DNA of 7,683 bases from Kouleothrix aurantiaca (GCA_001399705.1 LJCR01000091.1:1-7683), one strand, 5' to 3'; shown: positions 1 to 6,090, numbered from the stretch's first letter. Made by a program: numbers and translations. Notes: generated by a model not told the origin, from the sequence alone.

Positions 1-125
1 GGCTGTACACCAAGCTGACCGCTCACACGCTGTGCATCTATATCAATCGCTTGCTCGGCAACCCAGACTGGTTGCGTATCAAGCAACTTGCTTTTCCGAC
101 CTGAGTTTTAACTAGCACATCGCCC
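1..125 (+). mobile_element. Right end of an IS982-like insertion sequence
   Basis: The window opens inside an insertion sequence. It contains the last codons of a transposase and about 20 nt of non-coding end, which includes ACTAGCACATCGCC. The far side is sensor-kinase coding sequence on the opposite strand, so the boundary falls where kinase similarity ends, roughly 119-128. The exact terminal base and the target duplication cannot be fixed because the other end of the element is outside the window. The family call rests on the transposase tail alone. Confidence 0.6.
3..104 (+). CDS. Transposase C-terminus, IS982-like (partial, 5' end outside window)
   Basis: An open frame enters from the left edge and ends at TGA 102-104, giving 33 residues. 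The tail includes KLTAHTLCIYINRLLG and then ends in IKQLAFPT, which I recognise as the usual ending of IS982-family DDE transposases (the AHTLCIYINRLLG pattern followed by a final 'LAFP'). The catalytic residues lie upstream, outside the window. Transcription runs towards the truncated kinase, so the two genes converge with only 3 nt between their stop codons. This matches the element having supplied the kinase's stop codon. The reading frame is clear; the exact family is less certain because so little is visible. Confidence 0.65.
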   Translation: MYTKLTAHTLCIYINRLLGNPDWLRIKQLAFPT

Positions 126-2123
126 TAGTCCCAACCCGGTGCCTTTGTCGATCTCCTTGGTGGTGTAGAACGGCTCGAAGATATGCTTCTGCACCGAATC
201 GTCCATGCCGGTCCCGGTATCGCTGACTGCCAACATCACGTAGTCACCGGGAACTACCCCGACATGCTGGCGGGTGTAGTCGGCATCCAGCCAAGTGTTG
301 GCAGTCTCAATTGTGAGCCGGCCGCCATGGGGCATAGCGTCGCGCGCATTGACAACCAAGTTGGCGATCACCTGCTCGATTTGCCCAGGATCGGCTTTGA
401 TTTGCCCTAAGTCGTCGGCAGGCAGGGAGACCAGTTCGATATCCTCACCAATCAGCTGGCGCAGCAATTTATCCATCTCAACGATGACATCGTTGAGGTT
501 GAGCACATGTGGCTCGACGATCTGTTTGCGGGCGAAGGTCAACAGCTGGCGCGTGAGCCGTGCTGCTCGCCATGCTGAGGCTTCCGCGACCTGCAGATCG
601 CGCTGTACCAGATGGTCCTCAGAGAGCTGTTGCTGGGCAGTGCCGAGAAAGCCTATGACGGCCGACAGCACGTTATTGAAGTCGTGGGCGATCCCGCCCG
701 CGAGCTGCCCAATGCTCTCCATCTTCTGCGCCTGGAGCAACTGCGCTTCCAGGCGCTTGCGCTCGGTGATATCGCGGATGATCACCGTGAACACTCGCTG
801 CCCGGCCACGACCACCTGTGAGATGCTGGCCTCAATCGGAAACTCCTCGCCATCCGCGCGCAGCGCGGTGAGCATGCCCAGCGACAACATTGACCGGTTG
901 GTGATGCCGGTCCGGCCAAAGGCACGGATTTGCTCGGAATGGATGCCCTGGAAGCGCGCCGGAATGAACCGATCGAGCAGTTGGCCGATCGCCTCTGCCG
1001 CCGGGCAGCGGAACATCTGCTCTGCGGCCACATTGAAGAGCAGAATGCGCTGCGCCTCATCGATCGAGATAATCGCATCCATCGCTGAGGCGATGATACC
1101 GGCGAGCCGTGCTTCGCTGGCATGCAGTGCCTCCGCCTGCACGCGAACGCGGTCGGCCTGCTGTCGCAACGCAGCCTCGACCCGCTCACGGGCGTGGACT
1201 TCCACCGTTAACTCATCGACGGTGTGCTGCCGCTCGCGGTCTATCAGATCGAGCGCCCTGGCAGTCCACCAGACGAGCGCTGTGAAAATGATTATAGTTG
1301 CGAGCACGAACAGCGCTATGCCGAATTCAGTGGGATAGAGCCCTGCCTGTTGTCCCTTCAAACGCAGCCAGCCGAGCAGGAAAGGTACAAGGACCGCCGG
1401 CGGTACCAGCCATCTGGCTATCACGCCTCCCGCGTTCGCACTTGTGATAATCTGCATCAACCCGCGGTCAGCACACGCAAACAGGATGCCCAGGCACAGC
1501 ATCGCGAACGTCATCGCAGTGTGTATCGCTACAGAGGAGTAGGGACCAATGTGATACAGAGTACTGGCCCCGTAGACGTAGCCGACCAACGCCAGCAGTA
1601 CGACGCCCAAGGCTGTCAGGGTGAGGAGCTGGAGCAGTTCGTAGGCGCGGTCAGTGCTCAGCAGCAGCAGGGCAACCCCGAGGAGAAGGAAGTTGAAAGC
1701 GGCCGTGAGGGCCATGCGGCCAGGAGGCGCAGTCACACCGGCTGCCGAGGGCTCTGTGAAGAGGAATTGATCGATACCGAGATCTATGCCGACCAGATAT
1801 TCCAGGAGTGTGAGGCCACCGACCACGACAACGAGCAGCGCGCAGACCTGCGCACAGTGTCGCGCCCGCTGGGTAAGTGGGTTCTTCCGCGCCAGCCATA
1901 GTGCGCTACCGGCCAGGACGAAGGCCAGGGCCGTGTTGGCCTTCATCGTAGCCAGGCCCGGAATGACGCTCTTGAGCGTGGGGATATCGAAGGTCCAGCC
2001 GACGAGGACGAGCACGCCAACCAGGATGGTGATCGGACTTGTGGCGCGCGAAACCAGTTGGAGCAAGGTAAGCAGCCGCGGCAGCATGTACTTGCTGGAT
2101 GGACGTATAGGAGGCGTCAGCAT
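108..2123 (-). pseudogene. Membrane PAS sensor histidine kinase, C-terminus truncated by an IS
   Basis: This would be a membrane-bound two-component sensor that autophosphorylates on histidine. I start it at ATG 2123 (671 aa), which has AGAGG about 7 nt upstream; a GTG at 2159 would add 12 residues but lacks such a site. Order of parts: about eight transmembrane helices to residue ~288, a charged coiled coil ~292-334, a PAS domain ~335-454 ending in RDITERK, and a HisKA H-box GGIAHDFNN with the phosphoacceptor H480. The HATPase_c domain follows, with N-box Asn592, G1 DTGTGM (635-640) and G2 GTGLGL (661-666). After G2 only GRCAS and a stop remain, where the family continues with ATVYGIV-like sequence, the last strands of the ATPase domain and often a receiver. 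The foreign tail and TAA come from the neighbouring insertion element. Kinase activity is probably lost, although the N-terminal membrane and PAS parts are intact. The signal sensed is unknown. Confidence 0.85.
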
Positions 2124-2159
2124 GGTGCTACCTCTGAGACATCGTGCGGCGTCACACAC

Positions 2160-2626
2160 CAGTGGTCCACATTGGGCAGTCTATGCAGCCACGATCGCGG
2201 TTGTCGCTGAAACCGAATGACCGCGGGGGATCTATAAGATCAGTCTCACGACTGTGATCCCCTGAGGCCAACATCGGAGCTGTGAAGTGTATTGTGGAGA
2301 AGAAGAAGCAAGGACACATCATGCACCAACTACTGCTCATCGTTCGTAAAGTATATATCGACTGTCGGTGGCTGTCTAGGTAGGCAGATCTCCAGCCCAA
2401 TTGTTATCGATATCTTCGTGAAGAGAGCGCTGTAGCAGATACTATCGGCAATGTCCGGTAACTGTAACTAACCGCGTCGGATAGTGGTTATGCAAGGCTC
2501 ACGATAACAGCTTGATGAGCGAGTCAGTTGTGCAACGGCAACCGGCGGTTGCGATATCTTTCCTCCACAACACACACCTGCCGGTAAGATGGCGAGTCAA
2601 GCATCCCCACTACGCAGAGGCGCATC
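2160..2626. other. Gene-poor region with lower GC and several inverted repeats
   Basis: No convincing gene is visible in this 467-nt stretch. It is more AT-rich than its surroundings, especially 2280-2510. It contains GGGGATC 2226-2232 pairing with GATCCCC 2256-2262. A nested structure has ACTATC 2441-2446 pairing with GATAGT 2480-2485 and an inner CGGT/ACCG pair around the tandem GTAACTGTAACT. There is also a compact palindrome at 2538-2552. It should hold the 5' leader and promoter of the minus-strand kinase, but no promoter hexamer pair was good enough to call. A 20-codon ORF at 2321-2383 has a plausible AAGGA site but no recognisable product. Confidence 0.5.
2538..2552. repeat. Compact palindrome GCAACCG-G-CGGTTGC (possible operator)
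   Basis: A perfect 7-bp inverted repeat around a single central base, GCAACCGGCGGTTGC. A smaller GTTG-tg-CAAC repeat lies immediately upstream at 2527-2536. It sits about 75 nt before the truncated DNA-binding-domain ORF. The near-zero loop favours a dimeric protein-binding site over an RNA hairpin. No regulator can be assigned. Confidence 0.35.
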
Positions 2627-2863
2627 ATGCCGATAGGAACAAAGCTGCCGCCGTGCCTGGACAAACGGATCATCCAGGATGGAGCCGCGGCGATCGGGCA
2701 GGGCGGGCTGGACCACCGCCTCCACTTGCATAGTGGCGACGAGACCGAGTATCTGTGGGCCTACATCCGACGTCTGCGCCGGAAGATCGAGCCGGATGCG
2801 AGCAACCCCCGCTATATCTTGACCCAACCGGGAGTCGGATACTATTTTGTGGCTCCGGCATAA
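2627..2863 (+). pseudogene. Remnant of an OmpR/PhoB-type response-regulator DNA-binding domain
   Basis: The 78-codon ORF starts at ATG 2627 with AGAGG 6 nt upstream. From about residue 37 it reads [20 protein letters not shown] and then [14 protein letters not shown]. This is the recognition helix and C-terminal beta-hairpin wing of an OmpR/PhoB-class winged helix, and it is KdpE-like in style. The receiver domain and the first helices of the DNA-binding domain are absent. The first ~36 residues ([10 protein letters not shown] and following) do not resemble any part of a response regulator, so the break lies near 2733. A full regulator of this class is about 225-240 aa. The intact Shine-Dalgarno means a chimeric peptide could still be made, but specific DNA binding seems unlikely. 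The recognition of the wing is firm; the history of the fusion is inferred. Confidence 0.7.
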
Positions 2864-2909
2864 ACCCAGGCGGCACTTCGCCCGCCACGTCGCCTGAGGC
2901 TGGTCGCCG

Positions 2910-2927
2910 TCTCACCGCGCCGTGAGA
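2910..2927. repeat. Small hairpin TCTCAC-N6-GTGAGA between two ORFs
   Basis: A perfect 6-bp inverted repeat with a 6-nt CGCGCC loop, in the gap between the DNA-binding remnant and the receiver-like gene. No T-run follows it, so a canonical intrinsic terminator is not supported. It could be part of the leader of the downstream gene. Confidence 0.35.
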
Positions 2928-2970
2928 TACCTTCGTCGACAGCGGTTGCGAAACATAAGGTGTATGAGCC

Positions 2971-3342
2971 TTGGACGGGTCTACGGTCTGGATTATCAGC
3001 TGCGACCCCGATACACGACGGTTGATCAGCCTCAACCTGAACAGGCGCGGTTTCCAGATCCAGGAATTCCTGTCTCAGGGGGAGCGGCCCTCCTCTGAAG
3101 GAGGGCCGCAGCTAATCATCCGGGATGCCGGCCTGCTAGATGAGCCAGACTGGGAGGCGATCGGCGCGCTCCGCCGGCTGCCTTCGACCAAGGAGATGCC
3201 ACTGATCTTGCTCCTGGCGGACGCACCAGCGGCAAGCCGGCTTGCACCCTTTCAGCCAGTGCGCTGGTTCGAAAAGCTGCTGGCTATCGATGCCCTGTTG
3301 CTGGTGGCGCGCGAGGAGCTAGGCGAACAGCGAAGCGGATAA
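2971..3342 (+). CDS. Stand-alone receiver-like (CheY-fold) protein, divergent
   Basis: This is a 123-aa single-domain protein with the layout of a response-regulator receiver and no output domain. The start is TTG 2971: an in-frame stop lies at 2965-2967 and AAGGTG (2957-2962) is 8 nt upstream. The beta-1 strand VWIISCDPDTRR carries D12 and D14 in the acidic-pocket area, but the usual second Asp of the pair is Cys11. D52 in QLIIRDAGLL matches the phosphoacceptor, and K102 in RWFEKLLAIDALL matches the conserved lysine. The Thr/Ser switch position in LILLLADA appears to be Ala. The segment between beta-2 and beta-3 is short and is encoded by a strong inverted repeat. It may be a weakly phosphorylated or phosphorylation-independent adaptor. 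A VOC gene follows after 9 nt, suggesting co-transcription. The fold call is moderately sure; the partner kinase is unknown, though the broken kinase nearby is a candidate. Confidence 0.6.
   Translation: MDGSTVWIISCDPDTRRLISLNLNRRGFQIQEFLSQGERPSSEGGPQLIIRDAGLLDEPDWEAIGALRRLPSTKEMPLILLLADAPAASRLAPFQPVRWFEKLLAIDALLLVAREELGEQRSG
3084..3109. repeat. Perfect 10-bp GC-rich hairpin inside the receiver-like gene
   Basis: GCGGCCCTCC (3084-3093), loop TCTGAA, then GGAGGGCCGC (3100-3109). It lies in frame within codons 38-47 of the receiver-like gene, encoding the linker ERPSSEGGP. Such a stable stem in a coding region is unusual. No T-tract follows, so it is not a standard terminator. Confidence 0.7.
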
Positions 3343-3351
3343 CCGAAAACT

Positions 3352-3747
3352 ATGAACGCTCAACCAGCACTGATCATCCTGGCGGTAAGCGATCTGCCGC
3401 GCGCAGTGCGGTTCTACCGCAGCGCTTTCGGCTGGCCGCAGGAGGTGGACGTACCAGTCTACGCTGAGTTCGCGATGCCGGGCGACCAGCGGTTGGGACT
3501 TTACGAGCGCGGGGCGTTCGGGCGCAACACGGGACAGACGCCTGATGCGACACCGGATGGGGCTTTGACTGGTACCGAGCTTTATTTCTATCCCGCTGAT
3601 CTGCCCGCAGCGATCGTTCGGCTCGAGGCGTCGGGCGCTCGCATGCTTAGCAAATTGGCCAAGCGTGACTGGGGAGATGAGGCGGCTTACTTTGCCGATC
3701 CCGATGGCAACGTCCTGGTTATGGCGCGCCCACTTGGACAGCGGTAG
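3352..3747 (+). CDS. VOC (glyoxalase/bleomycin-resistance fold) family protein
   Basis: A 131-aa cytoplasmic protein with the paired beta-alpha-beta-beta-beta units of the vicinal oxygen chelate superfamily. The first unit begins LIILAVSDLPRAVRFYRSAFGW (given here as a signature ending in the FY-x5-GW pattern), followed by YAEFAMPGDQRLGLYERG. The second unit has ELYFYPADLPAAIVRLEASG and ends AAYFADPDGNVLVMARP. Length fits a single-subunit VOC protein. The usual metal ligands look absent: hydrophobic residues replace the His/Gln near the first strand and the Glu that normally follows DPDGN. A metal-dependent lyase is therefore unlikely and a binding or resistance role is possible. Its substrate cannot be named. 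The start ATG 3352 is 9 nt after the preceding stop, with only a weak Shine-Dalgarno, so coupling is likely. Confidence 0.85.
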   Translation: MNAQPALIILAVSDLPRAVRFYRSAFGWPQEVDVPVYAEFAMPGDQRLGLYERGAFGRNTGQTPDATPDGALTGTELYFYPADLPAAIVRLEASGARMLSKLAKRDWGDEAAYFADPDGNVLVMARPLGQR

Positions 3748-3764
3748 TAATGAGGTGAACGCCA

Positions 3765-3940
3765 ATGCAATCGGATGAGGAAAAAGAAGAGCGAATCCCA
3801 ATCGGACAGGCGATGTTCGACGAACTGTTCCCGTTCTTCATGCTCTCACTGGCGAACTGCTGCCCAACGCCGAACAGCTCTACGACGCGCTGGAAACGGT
3901 AGCCCCCGAAGGCCGGCGGCGCGCTTGTCTGTCTGGTTAA
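3765..3940 (+). pseudogene. Frameshifted ORF, unknown protein
   Basis: ATG 3765 has a strong GAGGTG (3752-3757) 7 nt upstream and follows the VOC gene by 17 nt, so translation initiation looks real. The open frame gives 45 residues starting MQSDEEKEER and ending at TAG 3900-3902. From about 3838 the sensible coding sequence moves to another frame, reading LTGELLPNAEQLYDAL and ending at TAA 3938-3940. Beyond about 3920 a third frame gives ALVCLVNGLLDQRRTHS. This pattern suggests a decayed or mis-sequenced gene with one or two single-base indels near 3838-3842 and 3915-3925. I do not recognise the family. The acidic N-terminus and MFDELFPFF segment suggest a small soluble protein. Confidence 0.45.
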
Positions 3941-4059
3941 TGGATTGCTCGATCAACGCCGCACTCACTCCACGGCGTTTGGCCGCGTTCTCGTCTGCTG
4001 CGTGCCGATCAGTATTCCCCACCTTCACCCAGCGGAGTCCGGCGGTTCCTCCTCGGCGC

Positions 4060-4293
4060 CTATGTCGCCGGTGCAGATTTGCCGACCCGCACGCGCCAGG
4101 TCTCCGGCCCTTGCTCCAGGTACTCCCAGCTGAACTGCCCTTGCCGCTCGGCGCTAAACTGATAGTAGAGCGGCTTGGGGTCGTGGTCGTTGACCAGCAG
4201 AAAGGCTTCGCCAGATCCTAGCGCATCAAACGTCGCGAAGATCAGCGGGTGGCGCTCGCGCGGCGCGATGGTACGAACATCAAGAGTCTGCAT
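4060..4293 (-). CDS. DUF2249 domain protein
   Basis: A 77-aa cytoplasmic protein that is entirely one DUF2249 domain. Visible hallmarks in order are LDVR (4-7), PRERHPLIFATFDAL (11-25), LVNDHDPKPLYYQF (33-46) and WEYLEQGPETWRVRV (56-70). The start ATG 4293 has GGAAGG about 7 nt upstream. DUF2249 proteins have a small alpha/beta fold with TusA-like character. They are often found, alone or fused, near hemerythrins, Crp/Fnr regulators and nitrogen-oxide respiration genes, but their biochemical role is unsettled. It lies 92 nt downstream of the DUF1858 gene on the same strand and is probably transcribed with it from the promoter at 4638-4687. No separate copy of that operator is visible in the 92-nt gap. 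Confidence 0.88.
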   Translation of the reverse strand: MQTLDVRTIAPRERHPLIFATFDALGSGEAFLLVNDHDPKPLYYQFSAERQGQFSWEYLEQGPETWRVRVGKSAPAT

Positions 4294-4385
4294 CGATCTT
4301 CCTTCCTGTCCTTATGCTTAAGATTGTGTTCTCGCCGAAAGAGCGGTCACTCGTCGTCCTGTATCACCCGGCCGACGCCGTTTCG

Positions 4386-4622
4386 CTAGGCGTTGGTCTG
4401 ACCCGCCGGCCTACGCACATTGCCGATCGCCTGCTGGAGATCTTCCAGGAGCTGTTCATGCGGGAGACGATAGATCGTCATCGCATCCTCCAACGTGCAG
4501 AACCGTGCCATGGAGCAGCCCACGCATGCCAGCCGGTGTGCCAGCAGAACGGGTATCGCCGCGGGGTACTCAGAAAATATTCGCTCTATAGTCCAATCGC
4601 GAGCAATGCTGCGTGTGTCCAT
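4386..4622 (-). CDS. DUF1858 domain protein (CxxC redox-disulfide type)
   Basis: A 78-aa protein matching the DUF1858 / hybrid-cluster-protein-associated redox-disulfide domain. It has the typical opening WTIERIFSEYPAAIPVLLAH (10-29) and then ACVGCSMARFCTLEDA, with the CxxC pair C33/C36 and an extra C42. The family C-terminal helix follows. The start is ATG 4622: AAAGGAG ends 7 nt before it, while the GTG 3 nt earlier would be too close. The family is presumed to perform thiol/disulfide or metal-linked chemistry, and many members are encoded beside hybrid cluster protein or Crp/Fnr regulators. This gene heads a transcription unit with the DUF2249 gene and has its own class II-type promoter just upstream. 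Confidence 0.87.
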   Translation of the reverse strand: MDTRSIARDWTIERIFSEYPAAIPVLLAHRLACVGCSMARFCTLEDAMTIYRLPHEQLLEDLQQAIGNVRRPAGQTNA

Positions 4623-4637
4623 CACACGTCTCCTTTA

Positions 4638-4687
4638 GCAACCCAGTATACTGACGCGCGGCCGACCGTTCTTTGCGCCAGCGCAAA
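4638..4687 (-). promoter_or_regulatory. Crp/Fnr-type class II promoter of the DUF1858-DUF2249 unit
   Basis: On the minus strand TTTGCGC-TG-GCGCAAA (4687 to 4672) is a perfect 7+7 palindrome with a 2-nt centre. After 21 nt comes TATACT (4650 to 4645), a near-consensus -10. Counting 7 nt from the -10 puts the transcript start near 4638 and the palindrome centre at -41.5. That is where Crp/Fnr activators sit at class II promoters, overlapping the -35. A matching arrangement occurs at 5553-5602. In FNR terms the core is TTGCG-N4-CGCAA rather than TTGAT-N4-ATCAA. Confidence 0.72.
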
Positions 4688-4717
4688 CTCCCGCCGCCAG
4701 GCGAAGTGTGTGGGCTG

Positions 4718-4740
4718 GCCGCGTGGCTCACGCACGCGGC
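4718..4740 (-). terminator. GC-rich hairpin at the end of the Crp/Fnr gene
   Basis: GCCGCGTG (4718-4725), a 7-nt loop, then CACGCGGC (4733-4740): a perfect 8-bp stem spanning the stop codon of the Crp/Fnr gene. It lies between that gene and the downstream class II promoter. There is no U-tract after it on the minus strand, so it is at best a weak or factor-assisted terminator or a 3' stabilising hairpin. Confidence 0.4.
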
Positions 4741-5468
4741 TCGTCCTCCCCCGGCAGATCGTCGGCGATGATCACAAGCCCATGCGGGCGGCGGATCACC
4801 ACCCGTTCGCGCCCGGTCTCGACCAGGCCCTGTGCCTCCCACTGGCTGAGGATGCGGCTCACAGTATACAGCGTCGTCCCGATCATCTCGGCCAGATTCT
4901 GCCGCGACAGCGGGAGATCGATCAGGATGCCGCCCGCGACCTTGTGCCCGCTCTGGTGCGCCAGGCGCAGCAGTAGGCGGGCAACCCGGCGCTCGACCCG
5001 TTCGGTCGCCAATTCGCGCAGCCGATCCTGAAACTCGCGTACCCGCTGTGCCAGCAGCCGCATCCCGTTCAGCGCCAGCCGCGGATACTGCTCCATCAGC
5101 ACGGCGACCGCCATCCCCTCCCACACGAGCGCCTGGCATGCGTCGAGGGCCTCGGCCGACGCAGAGTAGACCATGGCGCCGAGCACGGCGACGATTCCCA
5201 TTCCTTCACCGCGGGTGATGAATCGCAGGATCAGCTGCTGCCCCTCCGCAGTGACCTGGGTCAGGCGCACGCGCCCCTCGAGCAGCACGTAGAACTGTGT
5301 GGCTGGATCGCCCTGGAAGAAGTAGCACGACCCTGCGGGCAGCGCGCGGATATGCGCGGCCTGCACCACCGCGGCCAGCGCGTCGGCGTCAAGGCCCTGA
5401 AACAGTCCGATCCGCCTGAGGAGATCGGCCGTCGCCTGAACCGAGGTGGGCATATTGGCGTCCATCAC
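4728..5468 (-). CDS. Crp/Fnr-family transcriptional regulator without Fe-S cysteines
   Basis: A 246-aa cytoplasmic DNA-binding regulator. The cyclic-nucleotide-binding-type beta-barrel covers ~20-130 (LFQGLDADALAAVV, then FQGDPATQFYVLLEGRVRL). The long dimerisation helix is ~130-158 and the HTH_Crp domain ~160-230, with LSRQNLAEMIG and the recognition helix TTLYTVSRILSQW. The FNR-type N-terminal cysteine cluster is absent; the only cysteines are C48 and C111. It is therefore not a canonical [4Fe-4S] oxygen sensor and is closer in layout to Dnr/NnrR-type or other effector-binding branches. The recognition helix keeps Ser204-Arg205 of the FNR pattern but has Tyr201 where FNR has Glu. The start is GTG 5468 or ATG 5465, with GAGAGG just upstream. 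It is encoded between two matching operators and is the obvious candidate to bind both. The effector (NO, CO, redox or nucleotide) is unknown. Confidence 0.9.
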   Translation of the reverse strand: MMDANMPTSVQATADLLRRIGLFQGLDADALAAVVQAAHIRALPAGSCYFFQGDPATQFYVLLEGRVRLTQVTAEGQQLILRFITRGEGMGIVAVLGAMVYSASAEALDACQALVWEGMAVAVLMEQYPRLALNGMRLLAQRVREFQDRLRELATERVERRVARLLLRLAHQSGHKVAGGILIDLPLSRQNLAEMIGTTLYTVSRILSQWEAQGLVETGRERVVIRRPHGLVIIADDLPGEDEPRA

Positions 5469-5552
5469 TACTGTGCCTCTCTCACACCCTATCTCATTCT
5501 GGGCAACGATCGATCATGCGAGCGGAAGCGCCATCCACTAATGATCGCCCTC

Positions 5553-5602
5553 TTTGCGCTAGGGCAAGGACACGCGCCAGCGCTGCTCGTATACTTGGAT
5601 CC
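5553..5602 (+). promoter_or_regulatory. Crp/Fnr-type class II promoter of the winged-helix gene
   Basis: TTTGCGC-TA-GGGCAAG (5553-5568) is followed after exactly 21 nt by TATACT (5590-5595). The expected transcript start is near 5602, which puts the operator centre at -41.5. The left half-site, the spacer length and the -10 are identical to those of the promoter at 4638-4687; only the right half-site differs, by two bases. It points rightwards, away from the regulator gene. A 10-bp palindrome CGCCCGGGCG (5619-5628) lies in the short leader before the gene. Confidence 0.7.
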
Positions 5603-5646
5603 ATCAGCAGAGCGTAGACGCCCGGGCGCATGAGAAAGAGGGCATC

Positions 5647-6090
5647 ATGGTGAGTTCGACACGAACGGAAGCCGCCGAACGAGTGACGATCGATCCGCCG
5701 ATTCAGCGGCTGCTCACGCAGGCGATCAACTCACCCCTCAAATTGCACCTGGCCCTGCTCTTTCACGAGAATCCTCGTCTGGAGGGAAGCGCGCACTCCA
5801 TTACTGAGCGGATCTACCGCGATATCTGGAGCACGCGGGAGGCGCTGCGCGAACTTGCCGACGACGGCATTCTTGGCGTCCGTGACAGCGCCAGCGAGCC
5901 GATCTATAGCTATTGCCCGCGTCCCGAGCATCGCCTGCCGATCGCGCTCCTGGTCGAGTACTTCAATGACCCATTCGCGCGCGACCAGATTCACGCCCAG
6001 CTGCGCGATCTGGCCAGGGACACCTTCTGTCGCCATAGCCTCATACACGATATGGCGGAAGTGACATCATGCCCCTGCTGCTGCCCGTGA
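5647..6090 (+). CDS. Winged-helix-type regulator-like protein with Cys-rich C-terminus
   Basis: A 147-aa soluble protein starting at ATG 5647 with AGAGGG about 5 nt upstream. Residues ~20-80 look like a winged helix-turn-helix: SPLKLHLALLFHENP, then SITERIYRDIWSTREALREL as the helix-turn-helix, then DDGILGVRD and PIYSYCP as the wing. A helical segment follows (ALLVEYFNDPFARDQIHAQL). The end carries C128, H130, H134 and a terminal CPCCCP with C142 and C144-C146, which could bind a metal or act as a redox switch. I do not recognise a named family. It is transcribed from the class II promoter at 5553-5602, divergently from the Crp/Fnr gene, so it is probably a second-tier regulator or effector of the same response. 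A frameshift affecting the tail cannot be excluded. The DNA-binding role is inferred from the HTH pattern. Confidence 0.65.
   Translation: MVSSTRTEAAERVTIDPPIQRLLTQAINSPLKLHLALLFHENPRLEGSAHSITERIYRDIWSTREALRELADDGILGVRDSASEPIYSYCPRPEHRLPIALLVEYFNDPFARDQIHAQLRDLARDTFCRHSLIHDMAEVTSCPCCCP

Noticed and set aside
295..1338. Long plus-strand open frame (347 codons) antisense to the sensor kinase
   Set aside because: Rich in Arg, Ser and Cys with no domain resemblance. It lies opposite clear PAS/HisKA/HATPase coding sequence, so it is a GC-driven shadow.
2321..2383. 20-codon ORF MHQLLLIVRKVYIDCRWLSR with an AAGGA site
   Set aside because: Too short and unsupported by any family or context to call as a gene.
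2152..2400. 82-codon minus-strand open frame upstream of the kinase
   Set aside because: Odd composition (clustered Cys, Met and Phe), no good ribosome-binding site and no recognisable family. It overlaps a likely leader region.
3846..4028. 60-codon minus-strand open frame opposite the frameshifted ORF
   Set aside because: Basic low-complexity translation with no start-site support; likely a shadow of the decayed plus-strand gene.
4045..4075. CGGCG/CGCCG stem at the end of the DUF2249 gene as a terminator
   Set aside because: Short stem overlapping the coding end and no T-run; not better than chance in GC-rich DNA.
4570..5139. Minus-strand open frame overlapping the Crp/Fnr gene and DUF1858 start
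   Set aside because: Gly/Ala/Arg-rich shadow. The real Crp/Fnr and DUF1858 frames account for the region.
5469..5552. Operator at 5553-5568 as an autoregulatory site for the Crp/Fnr gene
   Set aside because: No -10 is visible on the minus strand at the matching distance; the geometry fits only rightward transcription.
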